Positions 44,683 to 53,448 of a stretch of DNA of 64,000 nucleotides are shown here, piece by piece; the stretch's first letter is position 1, and each line of letters begins with the position of its first letter. A model generated the notes under the pieces. It was not told the origin of the DNA, ran no database searches, and saw only the letters and a list, made by a program, of their open reading frames with translations. Position numbers and translations under genes: made by a program. The DNA comes from Rhodanobacter sp. B04. GTDB taxonomy: Bacteria > Pseudomonadota > Gammaproteobacteria > Xanthomonadales > Rhodanobacteraceae. The stretch lies in the NCBI RefSeq assembly GCF_002001125.1, contig NZ_MUNV01000007.1, positions 361,700-425,699 on the forward strand, written 5' to 3'.

Positions 44683-45444
44683 ATGGCCAGCCAAGAAATC
44701 ATCCAGATCCCCATCCTGCCGTTCAACATGGTCAACGCCCATCTGATCAAAACCGACGACGGCTGCATCCTCGTCGACACCGGCATTCCCGGCTCCGAAC
44801 GCAAGGTCGAACGCGTGCTGCACAAGCATGGGCTGACCTTCAAGGACATCAAACTGATCGTGATAACTCACGCGCATACCGATCATGCGGGCAGCGCCGC
44901 ACGCATCCGTGAACTGTCCGGTGCGCCGATCCTGGCGCACAAGGACGACACCGATTACTACAGCCGCAAGCAGCCGATGACCTACTGCACCACCAGCTGG
45001 GTGGGCCGGCTTTTCGTCAAGACGCCGGTGCCGCACGAGCCTTACGTGGGCTTCGCGCCGGATATTTTGATGAAAGACGCCGAGACGATCTCGCTGAAGG
45101 ACTTCGGCGTCGATGGCATCGTGCGCCACACCGCCGGTCACACCCCGGGTTCAATCGGTATCGAACTGGCCTCACAGGATGCGCTGGTCGGCGACCTCAT
45201 TGCCTCCGGCATCCTGATTGGCGGCATCGCTTTCAACGGCCGTGCGATCCGCCCACCGTTCGAGGACGACCCGCAGACTGTCGCCCGCGAGCTCGAGCGG
45301 CTCGTCAACGGAGGTGCTAAGCGCTTCCACATGGGTCATGGCGGGCCGTTGGAGGCTCCCGAGGTGCTTCGCCATGCAAAGGTGCTGGCCAAGTTGCACC
45401 CGGCTCATTGTGTATGCGGCCAGCACGCACCGGCGGCGCAGTAA
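44683..45444 (+). CDS. MBL-fold metallo-hydrolase
   Basis: The 253-residue protein has the metallo-beta-lactamase motif THAHTDHAG, a downstream His in HTAGHTPGS, an Asp in LVGDLIAS and a His in HMGHGG, so a full two-metal site is likely. It may hydrolyse a lactone or thioester; the family is broad and includes lactonases. The start MASQEIIQIP at 44683 was chosen over a longer in-frame extension. It is the third gene after the two hydrolases, and its 3' end abuts IS200 debris. Confidence 0.87.
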   Translation: MASQEIIQIPILPFNMVNAHLIKTDDGCILVDTGIPGSERKVERVLHKHGLTFKDIKLIVITHAHTDHAGSAARIRELSGAPILAHKDDTDYYSRKQPMTYCTTSWVGRLFVKTPVPHEPYVGFAPDILMKDAETISLKDFGVDGIVRHTAGHTPGSIGIELASQDALVGDLIASGILIGGIAFNGRAIRPPFEDDPQTVARELERLVNGGAKRFHMGHGGPLEAPEVLRHAKVLAKLHPAHCVCGQHAPAAQ

Positions 45445-45495
45445 AGGAGCAGCACCCCAAGGTCTGGCCACAGACCGAATCTCTCCGCGGCGCGT

Positions 45496-45744
45496 ACCCT
45501 TGATGTATCCCACCACCTGTGACACGGCATACTTCGGTGGAACCCGGAGCAACATGTGCACATGATCCGGCATCAAATGACCCTCCTCGATCCGACTCTC
45601 TTTCTGCTCGGCCAGTCGACGAAATATCTCGCCCAAATACTTTCTCAACTCGACATACAGCGTCTTGCGTCGGCACTTCGGAATGAACACTACGTGGTAC
45701 AGACACTCCCACTTCGTGTGGTTTAAGCTCTCAAATTCATCCAT
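45496..45744 (-). pseudogene. Truncated IS200-type transposase TnpA
   Basis: On the minus strand, the first 83 residues of an IS200/IS605 HUH transposase are clear: KWECLYHVVFIPKCRRKTLY, and the HUH motif at His61-Val-His63 in MPDHVHMLL, then PPKYAVSQVVGYIKG. After that the reading frame diverges into unrelated sequence. The catalytic Tyr region (about residue 125) is missing, so the enzyme is dead. A palindrome CCCCGGC-AGA-GCCGGGG at 45831-45847 upstream may be the element's end hairpin. Confidence 0.85.
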
Positions 45745-45830
45745 CTCGGATTCTCCGTCTCGTGTGCTTGGCGGCTCACGCTTCGGAGTCTCCGGGATGG
45801 ACTCCCGGAATTGTCAAACTTCTACTGCCT

Positions 45831-45847
45831 CCCCGGCAGAGCCGGGG
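45831..45847. repeat. Likely IS200 left-end palindrome
   Basis: CCCCGGC, AGA loop, GCCGGGG lie 87-103 bp upstream of the truncated tnpA start, where IS200/IS605 elements carry a subterminal recognition hairpin. The exact element boundary cannot be read. Confidence 0.45.
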
Positions 45848-46010
45848 GGGAACTCTCATGTTGGTTTAGTATCTCGCGCATTTGGCGAGACAAATGCGGC
45901 GGCAGACGCGCTGGGGAAAAACGCGGCTTCTACCATGTCCGGACTGTGCGGCATGCTTGGCGAAGTGCCTCGCGTCGACCGATGGCCGAACGAATCAACG
46001 GGGGAAAGGT

Positions 46011-47003
46011 ATGCATGCAGGCATAGCGGACATTTTCGGACTTGCGTCGGTTGCCTTGCTGTCGGCAGCGGCCGTACCGATGGCTCCGGCTGCGACTCCA
46101 CCGCCGCCGGAGCTGGCCTGGGCCTATCCGGTTGCGCCACCTGATACGGCGGAACTTGACATGCCCTCGGGGCGATACCTGACGCCCGATGGCAAGCGCA
46201 TGCTGACCGCCGCCCAAGTGGATAAGCTGACTCCCGCCGAAAAAGACTGGTTTCCGCAAAGTCATCCCATACCCCCTCCCGTGGTTCTTGTTCCGGGCAA
46301 GGATCAAGCGCCCCCCTGCGCCGAGTGCCACACCGTCAACGGCCAGGGCATGGTGGGAATTCCCGACATTGCGGGCCTGCCGGTCAACTATCTCCTTGAA
46401 CAGCTCGCCGCGTTCCGGTCCGGAGCGCGTATCTCGGCGCTACCGCACTATCTCGGGACGGGATTGATGATCACGACCGCCAGAGCCTGGAGCCCGACGG
46501 ACCTCAAGGCTGCTGCCGCTTACTACGCATCGCTTCCCCGGAGAACGCCCACCCGCGTAGTTGAAACGGAGGCCGCCCCGTCGATGCGCCTGGAGCGCTG
46601 GGGATGGACCTATCGTGATCCCGCCGGTGGAGCGACGCATCCTCTCGACGGCTCGGTGGCCGAGGCCCCGGAGAGCGTGAACAGACTCTTCATGGGCGAC
46701 CTGTCCAATCGCCAGCTCGTCTACGTCTCGCACGCCACGCTGACTCTCGGCGCGGCCCTGATCCGCTCCGGTGGAGGCGGCGGCCAGCCTTGCACGGCTT
46801 GCCATGGCGCCGACCTGCGCGGGACCGCGGTCGCGCCGCCGTTGGCCGGGCGCGATCCGGGTTACCTCGCGCGGCAGCTCTGGGACATCCGGTCCAGCGC
46901 CCGCTCCGGAGGAAACGTGAAGCTGATGCAAGGCCCCGCACGCGGACTGACCACCCACGACATCACGGCCGTTGCTGGTTATCTGGCCTCGCTCACACCC
47001 TGA
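46011..47003 (+). CDS. Secreted diheme c-type cytochrome (c4-like), paralogue 1
   Basis: The 330-residue protein has a signal sequence (cleaved near AAA-T, about residue 29), an unusual Pro-rich N-terminal part, and two heme c sites: CAECH at 103-107 and CTACH at 261-265. Each site is followed by a cytochrome c helix pattern (AGLPVNYLLEQLAAFRSG; LAGRDPGYLARQLWDI). This is the layout of cytochrome c4-like electron-transfer proteins, although an inserted region of about 100 residues lies between the hemes. The start is the ATG at 46011, with GGGGAAAGG upstream. It opens a four-gene block that ends with its paralogue at 48513. Confidence 0.86.
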   Translation: MHAGIADIFGLASVALLSAAAVPMAPAATPPPPELAWAYPVAPPDTAELDMPSGRYLTPDGKRMLTAAQVDKLTPAEKDWFPQSHPIPPPVVLVPGKDQAPPCAECHTVNGQGMVGIPDIAGLPVNYLLEQLAAFRSGARISALPHYLGTGLMITTARAWSPTDLKAAAAYYASLPRRTPTRVVETEAAPSMRLERWGWTYRDPAGGATHPLDGSVAEAPESVNRLFMGDLSNRQLVYVSHATLTLGAALIRSGGGGGQPCTACHGADLRGTAVAPPLAGRDPGYLARQLWDIRSSARSGGNVKLMQGPARGLTTHDITAVAGYLASLTP

Positions 47004-47014
47004 GGAAACACGTC

Positions 47015-47491
47015 ATGATCAAGCGCTTTCCGTCTGTTATCGCCCTCGTTCTGCTATCGACGCTCGCCCATGCAACCGGTAGCACCTGCAAGGCACTGGC
47101 CTCGGCCGATGCCGACGTCACCGCCACCCTGCGTGCGATGTACGCCGCGGCCCGAACCGACGACCTGGCCGCGTTCCATGCCGTCACCACGCCCGACTTC
47201 TATGCCTTCGACGGCGGCCAGCGCTTCGACGGCGACGCACTGATGAACATGGTCAAGAGCGCGCATGCCGAGGGCACCCGGATCGAGTGGTCGGTCACCC
47301 AGCCCAAGGTCGAAGCGGACTGCCGCCGGGCGCTGATCACCTTCGTCAATGTCGGCTCGATCACCATGAAGGGCAAGACCCAGCCGATTACCTGGCTTGA
47401 GGCGGCCGAGCTGCACCGCGACGGCAAGCACTGGCGGATCCACTTCTTCACCTCGGCCCGGGTACCCGCGCAAAAACCGGTAACCAAGTAA
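47015..47491 (+). CDS. Secreted NTF2-like (SnoaL/DUF4440-type) protein
   Basis: The 158-residue protein has a signal peptide (about residues 1-21) and one NTF2-like domain: TLRAMYAAARTDDLAAFHAVTTPDFYAFDGG, then TWLEAAELHRDGKHWRIHFFTSAR. This resembles proteins annotated as nuclear transport factor 2 family. A periplasmic ligand-binding or accessory role is plausible. It lies 11 bp after the first cytochrome gene. Confidence 0.8.
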   Translation: MIKRFPSVIALVLLSTLAHATGSTCKALASADADVTATLRAMYAAARTDDLAAFHAVTTPDFYAFDGGQRFDGDALMNMVKSAHAEGTRIEWSVTQPKVEADCRRALITFVNVGSITMKGKTQPITWLEAAELHRDGKHWRIHFFTSARVPAQKPVTK

Positions 47492-47524
47492 TACTGCGGC
47501 AAACAAGGTCAGGAGGACGTCGAC

Positions 47525-48316
47525 ATGCCGCGCACGCCTAGCCTGCCCGTGGCCCCGACCCCCGAGCTGCTGCCGGAAAACGCAGACAGCCACGCTGCTT
47601 CGGCGAAGCCGAGCTCCGACACGTCAAATAGTGAACAGGCCACCCCGATGCTTGATATCCACGTTCCGGAGCATTCGACTCGAACCTGGCGCGACTTCTT
47701 TATCCATATCGCCACTATCGTCATTGGCCTGTTGATTGCCATTGGCCTCGAACAGGCTGTCGAGTATGTCCATCATCGGCATCAATTGTACGAGGCACGA
47801 GCCGCTATTCGCGCGGAGTTGGAAGTCAACACGCGTTTGCTCGACAGGATCCTTGCAGCCACAAAAACTGCAAAGTCCGCGATGCAACAAAACGCAACCA
47901 TGCTCCTGGCTGCTGATCCAAAGGACGCCACATCGACATCAGCGCTGAATTACACATGGGACATTCCTTATCCACGCTCAAATGCGTGGCAGGATGCCAA
48001 GGCCAGCGGCGCGGTTGACTTCATGGCCCCCGGAGAGCGAGCCGCAGCAGACTACATCTACGGAGATGGCGATCTCGCGGAAACCTTTGCCATGGCATGG
48101 CTGAGGAGCAACAACGCCGCTTCTGCCATCGCGCATAGCGCTCCTACCGTGCATGAACTCAGTGCTGCTGACCGCGAGGAATTGCTTAAGCTCACACGTC
48201 AGACAGAGGGGCAGATAGAGAGCTACAACATGCTGATCAACTACGATCAGGACGCTATCAGGCACTACCTGAGCTTTCCGGAGCAGTCAGGGAGACAGAC
48301 ACCCGATGAAGACTAG
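47525..48316 (+). CDS. Single-pass membrane protein of the WRDF-type hypothetical family
   Basis: The 263-residue protein has a Pro/Ser-rich N-terminus to about residue 50, then TWRDFFIHIATIVIGLLIAIGLEQ (TM at about 58-80) and a charged extramembrane part (VHHRHQLYEARAAIRAELEVN and onwards) that is mainly helical. I have seen this WRDF + VGLLIAxGLEQ pattern in many Xanthomonadales hypothetical proteins; the function is unknown. It lies 33 bp after the NTF2-like gene and is probably part of the same transcript. Confidence 0.72.
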   Translation: MPRTPSLPVAPTPELLPENADSHAASAKPSSDTSNSEQATPMLDIHVPEHSTRTWRDFFIHIATIVIGLLIAIGLEQAVEYVHHRHQLYEARAAIRAELEVNTRLLDRILAATKTAKSAMQQNATMLLAADPKDATSTSALNYTWDIPYPRSNAWQDAKASGAVDFMAPGERAAADYIYGDGDLAETFAMAWLRSNNAASAIAHSAPTVHELSAADREELLKLTRQTEGQIESYNMLINYDQDAIRHYLSFPEQSGRQTPDED

Positions 48317-48512
48317 CGGACTGTTGAGAGGCGCCTTTCCCTGACTTCTCACAGTTCAAATCGAAGCAATGTTGTCGTGCGGATGGTCGTGGGACGCACC
48401 CCTCCGCGCTGCGAACCACGTCTCACGTCGTCGATCCTGCCTGCCGACGAACTACACCCGCCAATCAACATCCTGCTGCTTTCCCGGTGCGATCTCGCCA
48501 AGAGTAAATTGC

Positions 48513-49499
48513 ATGCTGAAGTCCAAGGTATACATACTGCTGGTGGCCCTGGCCACGGTGCTGTCCGCGTTCGTATTCGCACAAAGTGCGCCGACGGCTC
48601 CCGATGCCGAATGGCGGACCGCGATGGAATGGGCGTCTCCGCTCAATCCACCGCCAGCTGCAACTGCGCCGATGCCGGACATGCACAAGCCGCTGCACGT
48701 GCCCGGCAGTGTGCGCATCTACACGCTCGCCGACTACGACGACATGTTCGGCGCGCCTGACTGGTTCCCGCAGGATCATACGCCAATGCCAGGCATCGTC
48801 GCGAAGGGACGCAAACCGGCGTGGGCCTGCGCCTACTGCCACCTGCCGACCGGACAAGGCCGGCCGGAGAACGCGCCGCTGGCGGGACTGCCGGCCGCAT
48901 ATATCATCGAGCAGGTAAAGGCGTTCCGCATCGGCGAGCGCGTCGGCGGCCAACCCGAATTGACGCGTTACATGCGAGCCGAGGCGACCCACGTCACGGA
49001 TGTGGACCTCGAGCAGGCCGCGGGATACTTTGCCAGCCTGCACTTCAAACCGTGGACGCAGGTGATCGAGACCGCGACCGTCCCGAAAACGCACAACGCG
49101 CACTATATGCTGGTCACCGACGCCGGCAACGCACGTGAGCCGATCGGTAATCGCATCATCGAGACGTCCACCGACATGGCACGCACCGAGTTGCGCGACA
49201 CGCGTTTTGGCTTCGTTGCTTACGTGCCGCCCGGCAGCATCGCGCGCGGTGCGGTGATCGCCTCGAAGGGCGCCGGCGAGGTGGCGCCATGCGAATCCTG
49301 CCACGGTCCCGACCTGCGCGGTGTTGGCAATATCCCGCCGCTTGCGGGACGCTCGCCGACCTACATTGTGCGCCAGCTGATCCTGTTTCGGCTCGGCGGG
49401 CGCAGCAACGCCGCCGCGCCGATGCAGCAGGAAGTCTCACACCTGTCATTGAAGGACATGATCGCGACCGCAGCGTACGCCGCCTCGCGCAAGCCTTGA
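48513..49499 (+). CDS. Secreted diheme c-type cytochrome (c4-like), paralogue 2
   Basis: The 328-residue protein has a signal peptide (about residues 1-23, VFAQS) and hemes at CAYCH (106-110) and CESCH (260-264), with the same heme spacing and the same LAGLPAAYIIEQVKAFRIG-like pattern as the cytochrome at 46011. The N-terminal 100 residues show the same Pro-rich character (WASPLNPPP). The start is the ATG at 48513; GAGTAAAT upstream is weak. The two paralogues enclose two small genes in 3.5 kb. Confidence 0.86.
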   Translation: MLKSKVYILLVALATVLSAFVFAQSAPTAPDAEWRTAMEWASPLNPPPAATAPMPDMHKPLHVPGSVRIYTLADYDDMFGAPDWFPQDHTPMPGIVAKGRKPAWACAYCHLPTGQGRPENAPLAGLPAAYIIEQVKAFRIGERVGGQPELTRYMRAEATHVTDVDLEQAAGYFASLHFKPWTQVIETATVPKTHNAHYMLVTDAGNAREPIGNRIIETSTDMARTELRDTRFGFVAYVPPGSIARGAVIASKGAGEVAPCESCHGPDLRGVGNIPPLAGRSPTYIVRQLILFRLGGRSNAAAPMQQEVSHLSLKDMIATAAYAASRKP

Positions 49500-50105
49500 T
49501 GAGCTCTTCAGAGTGGACATCGATGATGGTCTGCGCGGCATCGGCGCTGGCACTTACGAGGGACCGCGGGAACGCGGTCAGGTTCATTTCATGTCGTGGG
49601 GCCGGAGAGTGACTGTGACCTCCGTCGCGTCATGTTTTGAACGTCAGCTTTGCCCCGCGCATCTGAAGAGATCGAACGGCAAGTGTTGAATGGCAGATTC
49701 AACCAGTCAACGCAACACATTGCCGATAGCGTTCGACGGCCAATCAAGCTGCGAGGGGCAGAGACCGACCCACTTGAGCCGGTCGCGAACGTCCGTTTTG
49801 GGGGAATCAATTTTTTCGGGAAAGGCGGCAAAATACCGCAAGCGCTGTACAAACCCTACGTCTCGCCTGCATTCTCCTCAACGTGGCGGCGCAGGCCCCT
49901 GCCAAGGCAATCACCATTGCGGTGAAGAATGAGCGAATCATGCGCGCGCTGCTGAGCGTTTGCTCAATTATGCTGCGATCTGCCGGTTCAAACGCATCCG
50001 TATCATGGTAAGACATTAGTTCATGAGCGACGCCGTGACTGAAGGAATACCGCTGGTCACAGGCATCTGCTCCCCCGTTAGTCCACTTGTTTTTAAAGAA
50101 CTTTT
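49500..50105. other. Intergenic stretch without a clear gene
   Basis: About 600 bp separate the second cytochrome from the receiver-like gene. Several short frames exist on both strands, but none shows a recognisable domain or coding bias. It probably holds degraded sequence and the promoter of the next gene. Confidence 0.5.
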
Positions 50106-50843
50106 ATGGTCAAGCTCGCGATCCTGCATCAAACATTGCCTATGTACATGGAGCAAGACCCGCCCGAGGAGAGTAAGCATCTGGAGGTGGTGCTCAAGGC
50201 ATCGGATCTGAACGTTTTTCGAGAGGGCCTACGCGATGCGCAGCCCCTCGTTCTGGTGCTGGACCTGCCTCTGCTTGGCAGTGATCCACAGGCTGTGGTG
50301 AAGGCGTTGGAGGATGCCGTCAAGCCCACGTTGACGATGATCGTTTACGCGTTCGCTAAGTGGGAACTCGTGGAGGCGCTGCGGGGCAACGGGCGACATG
50401 TGCTGCGGGCTCCTCTCAGCGTGAGGGCCTTGCGCGCGAATCTGATTCACCTCATTGTTCGCAGCATGCTGGGAGCTCCGGAAAAGGCACCAGCTCCCGC
50501 ACCTTTTGCCCGCGAACCCTCGCTGCCCATGGGCGAGGCGCCGAAACGACGCTTCGATGATGTGCAGCTGGCTCACTTGCAGGAAGTAATTCCCAACGTT
50601 GACTGCGAATGTCCCAACCAGGTGGCGGACCTCGTGTTGGCTTTGAACGCGTTCGAAAACTACTCGCACGAATGCAAGAACCGCAATGCCGATGATGCCA
50701 AGGTGCACGCCATGCTCGCCCGCGCCACAGGGCATGCGCGCGCTCTAATGGAATTGGCGATGACTGAGCTTTGCGAATTCGAAAAGATTGACATCAAGCA
50801 GTTGTCACGCCGCGGAAATGCCGCGTTAGAGAACAGTGGTTAG
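50106..50843 (+). CDS. Orphan effector protein: receiver-like domain plus C-terminal helical domain
   Basis: The 245-residue protein has no clear catalytic motif. Residues 1-120 look receiver-like (LVLVLDLPLLGSD, IVYAFAKWELVEAL). After a Pro-rich linker, residues 155-235 carry CECPNQVADLVLALNAFENYSHECKNRN, which I recall as the C-terminal domain of some MerR-type and B12-domain regulators (CECPxHLADLLxxLxAFExYS). That recollection is from memory and was not checked. Here the DNA-binding HTH is missing, so it cannot act as a complete regulator alone. It begins the signalling island. Confidence 0.6.
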   Translation: MVKLAILHQTLPMYMEQDPPEESKHLEVVLKASDLNVFREGLRDAQPLVLVLDLPLLGSDPQAVVKALEDAVKPTLTMIVYAFAKWELVEALRGNGRHVLRAPLSVRALRANLIHLIVRSMLGAPEKAPAPAPFAREPSLPMGEAPKRRFDDVQLAHLQEVIPNVDCECPNQVADLVLALNAFENYSHECKNRNADDAKVHAMLARATGHARALMELAMTELCEFEKIDIKQLSRRGNAALENSG

Positions 50844-51034
50844 TGCTCAACCGAACACTTGCTCCGCCTCAGAAATTAAAATCAAAGCATAGCCATGCGC
50901 GGTGTTTGACTTCTTGATTGAGGGCAATTAAGGCAACTTCATATGAGAAAAGCGGATAGCAAGCGCAAACAGCCTTTTCTACTTGCGATAGTCAACCGTC
51001 CGTGATTTCGGGGGTAAAACCCCAGAGAGACCTT

Positions 51035-51772
51035 TTAGGGGCAGCCACTTTTGTCTCTCTTGTTCGCATACATCGCGCTGTCTGCCTCGTGCAGCATGTC
51101 TTCAACTGATGAGTGCTTGATCGGTTCATAGCACACAAGACCATAGGAAAACCCGACGGTGTAAGGTAGGGCTAGTGCGGCGCAACGCGCTTGAAGCGCA
51201 GAGTGGAAACGTGCCATCAGCATCATTGATGCCGTCGGCGTTGACATTGGTAAGCAAGGCAACGAATTCGTCGCCACCGAGCCTCGCGAACAAATCCGAC
51301 GTGCGGAAAGATTCCCGCATCTGTTCTGCGAACATCTTGAGCACTCGGTCGCCCTCCGCATGACCATGGACATCATTTACCTGCTTGAAACCGTCCAGAT
51401 CGAAGAAGACAAGCGTGGCGGGGAAAAGCTGCCGCTTGCATACGTCAAGACTGTACTTACTGAGCGCCAAGAAACCCCGGCGATTCGAGATACGCGTAAG
51501 TTCGTCTGAAATGGCGAGTTGGACGGCCATGATCTCGCGTTCCACCATCCCTGCAAGATCCGAAAGCATTGCACGGTCGTCTTCCCCGAAGCTAGGAGCT
51601 CTATCCATGATGCAGAGCGATCCCATCGCTTGGCCGCTCAAGGTGTGTAAGGGTTGGCCTGCATAAAACCGGATACGCGGCTCGCCCGTCACCAGAGGGT
51701 TGTCAGCGAATCGCTCGTCCTGGAGGGCGTCTTCGACAATGAATACACCATTGTTGAGAATAGCGTGGCCAC
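51035..51772 (-). pseudogene. Broken GAF-GGDEF (diguanylate cyclase) gene
   Basis: The reading frame on the minus strand encodes a C-terminal GAF part (GHAILNNGVFIVEDALQDER... FYAGQPLHTLSGQAMGSLC) and a GGDEF domain with ARLGGDEFVALL. At about 51213-51230 the frame shifts: the domain continues as MARFHSALQARCAALALPY... YANKRDKSGCP in a different frame. The 5' end is cut off at the IS3 remnant (about 51772), so the start and first half of GAF are gone. It is therefore a double-damaged pseudogene unless sequencing error explains the shift. Confidence 0.85.
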
Positions 51773-51839
51773 GACGTCCCCCCGATTTTGAGTAGCACAT
51801 AGGTTTGGAGTCCAATCCCCCTACTGATGGAGATTGGAC

Positions 51840-52103
51840 GTGAAGAAGCGATTTACCGAAGAACAAATCATCGGGTTCCTGCGCGAGGTTGAAGCCGGCA
51901 TGCCGGTGAAGGAGATGTGCCGCAAGCACGGCTTCAGCGAGGCTTCGTACTACCTCTGGCGCAGCAAGTTCGGTGGCATGAGCGTGCCCGACGCCAAGCG
52001 CCTGAAGGAGTTGGAGACGGAGAACGGACGACTGAAGAAGCTGCTGGCCGAGCAGGTGCTTGAGAACGAAGTGATCAAGGATGCCCTGCGAAAAAAGTGG
52101 TGA
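51840..52103 (+). CDS. IS3-family transposase OrfA
   Basis: The 87-residue protein opens MKKRFTEEQIIGFLREVEAG and has a helix-turn-helix (KEMCRKHGFSEASYYLWRSKF) and a leucine-zipper-like C-terminus (LKELETENGRLKKLLAEQ), typical of IS3 OrfA. It starts at GTG 51840; a TTG two codons upstream is an alternative. The programmed frameshift site for the OrfAB fusion is near its end. Without intact orfB it cannot transpose alone. Confidence 0.9.
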   Translation: MKKRFTEEQIIGFLREVEAGMPVKEMCRKHGFSEASYYLWRSKFGGMSVPDAKRLKELETENGRLKKLLAEQVLENEVIKDALRKKW

Positions 52104-52292
52104 GCGCACCCGCACGACGCGAGCTGGTGCGGCAGATGATCGACAAGGGGTTGAGCGAGCGGCGCTCGTTGGCGGTCGCGGGCATGAGCGCCAGCGCATA
52201 TCGCTATGCAATGCGCCCGGATCGTAACGTTGAACTCCGGCAACGAATTCTGACTTTGGCACAACGGCACAAACGCTACGGTGTCGGCATGA
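52097..52292 (+). pseudogene. IS3 OrfB, 3'-truncated
   Basis: The first 65 codons of OrfB (RRELVRQMIDKGLSERRSLAVAG, ...RHKRYGVGMI) are present in the -1 frame relative to OrfA, in the usual overlap. The DDE catalytic region is missing entirely. The frame then runs on into antisense of the GAF-PAS gene and is meaningless there. Confidence 0.85.
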
Positions 52293-53101
52293 TCCACCTG
52301 GGCCCACGAGGTGCTGCCATCGGCGCGCACAAAGCGCATTTCGAGCTGGAAGGCATCGGTCTGGCCCGCCAGCACGCGGCGTGCCAGCGTCCTGGCCGCT
52401 TCCACATCCAGTGGATCAACGATGTCGGTGGCCGCCGCGCCGATCAGCTGGGGACGTGAATGTCCGACGATCTCGCAAAACCGATCGTTGACCTCCAGCC
52501 AGTGACCTTCCGGCGTACCCACTGCGATACCCACCGCCGCGTGCGTCACGGTGCGGGCAAAGAGCATGTCGCTGCGTTCCAGCGAGAGTTTTACTGCCTG
52601 TGCGTCGGTGGCCACCTCGATGCCATGGAAATGCGCCTCCACCATCTGGGCGAGGTCGTTCAGGGCTGCCTTGTCGGCTGCACTGAAATGCCGGGGCGCC
52701 AGATCGATCAGGCACAGGGTGCCCAGCGCCAGGCCCTCGCGCGAGCGTAGCGGCCGGCCGGCGTAAAACCGGATGCCCGGGCTTCCCACGACCAACGGGT
52801 TGTCCTCGAAGCGCTCGTCCAGCAACGTATCGGCTACCACCATCGTGGCTGTCCCGAGAATGGCATGGCCGCACAATGAGTCGCGACGCGAGGTTTCGCA
52901 AATATCCCATCCTGCCCGCGACAAGAACCATTGGCGTTCCTCATCGACCAGCGTCACCAGCGCGACGGGAACCTGGAACAGCCGCGTCGCGAGGCGCGTG
53001 AGGCGATCCAGCGCGGGGTCCGGCGGCGTATCGAGCAGATGCAGCGAGTGCAGAACCTGCAGACGCTTGGATTCATTGTGGGGCAGCGCGGGTGGACGCA
53101 T
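52293..53101 (-). pseudogene. GAF-PAS sensor gene truncated at its 3' end by IS3
   Basis: The minus-strand gene starts at ATG 53101 (MRPPALPHNESKRLQVLHSL) with a full GAF domain (about 20-160; DSLCGHAILGT, FYAGRPLRSREGLALGTLC), followed by a PAS domain (about 175-265; VGIAVGTPEGHWLEVNDRFCEIVGH). It is cut within PAS at SWAQVD, where it meets the IS3 orfB remnant. The output domain, perhaps GGDEF, is missing. Its GAF is closely similar to that of the broken gene at 51035-51772, so the two were probably tandem paralogues. Confidence 0.82.
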
Positions 53102-53448
53102 GCGGGTCTCCTGATCTGCGGCATTTCCACGTCATGAGACAAGTTATGTGCACCATGGTGCCAGCAAACACCATTTCCATTGCCTGAGCGGCATCTTGCG
53201 GCAATCCAAGCGTGCGCCGATCTCCCCGAGGCGCCAAGGGATGCGCAGTTCAAAGAGGCCTTGCCGTATTTCTGGAATCAGGGCCGGCGTCGTGTTCCTG
53301 ACGACCGTAAGTGGCCCTTCTCATTCGGGCAACGTTCGTTTGAACGGCGGATATTTGCCTATCCGGTGACGGGGTGTCATCGTTGCGCCGGGGGCAAGCG
53401 CGGCTGAGCGTGCCTTCACCGTTGGGACTCGCGAAACGGAAGGGATTT
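53102..53448. other. Intergenic stretch without a recognised gene
   Basis: The 347-bp gap between the divergent GAF-PAS pseudogene and the REC-EAL gene contains short frames on the plus strand (for instance 53180-53407) without any recognisable domain. It must include the promoter of the downstream gene. Confidence 0.5.

Larger units (their letters stand above)
51773..52292 (+). mobile_element. Truncated IS3-family insertion sequence
   Basis: The element begins within GACGTCCCCCCGATTTTGAG (an end resembling IS3-family inverted repeats), carries a complete orfA and an A6G slippery run (AAAAAAG, 52091-52097), and continues into orfB for about 65 codons. It stops abruptly near 52292 (RYGVGMI), where the antisense of a sensor gene begins. 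The 3' half of orfB and the right end are missing, so the element is dead. Boundaries are approximate. It lies between two truncated sensor genes. Confidence 0.8.

Noticed and set aside
45172..45495. Continuation of the IS200 transposase frame past residue 83
   Set aside because: It runs antisense through the MBL-fold hydrolase gene and shows no transposase similarity, so the transposase is scored as truncated.
49807..50016. Minus-strand 69-codon frame with a hydrophobic stretch (FFTAMVIALAGACAA)
   Set aside because: No recognisable domain, weak start context, and too short to trust in a degraded region.
53180..53407. Short plus-strand frame before the REC-EAL gene
   Set aside because: No known domain and no clear ribosome site; left as intergenic.
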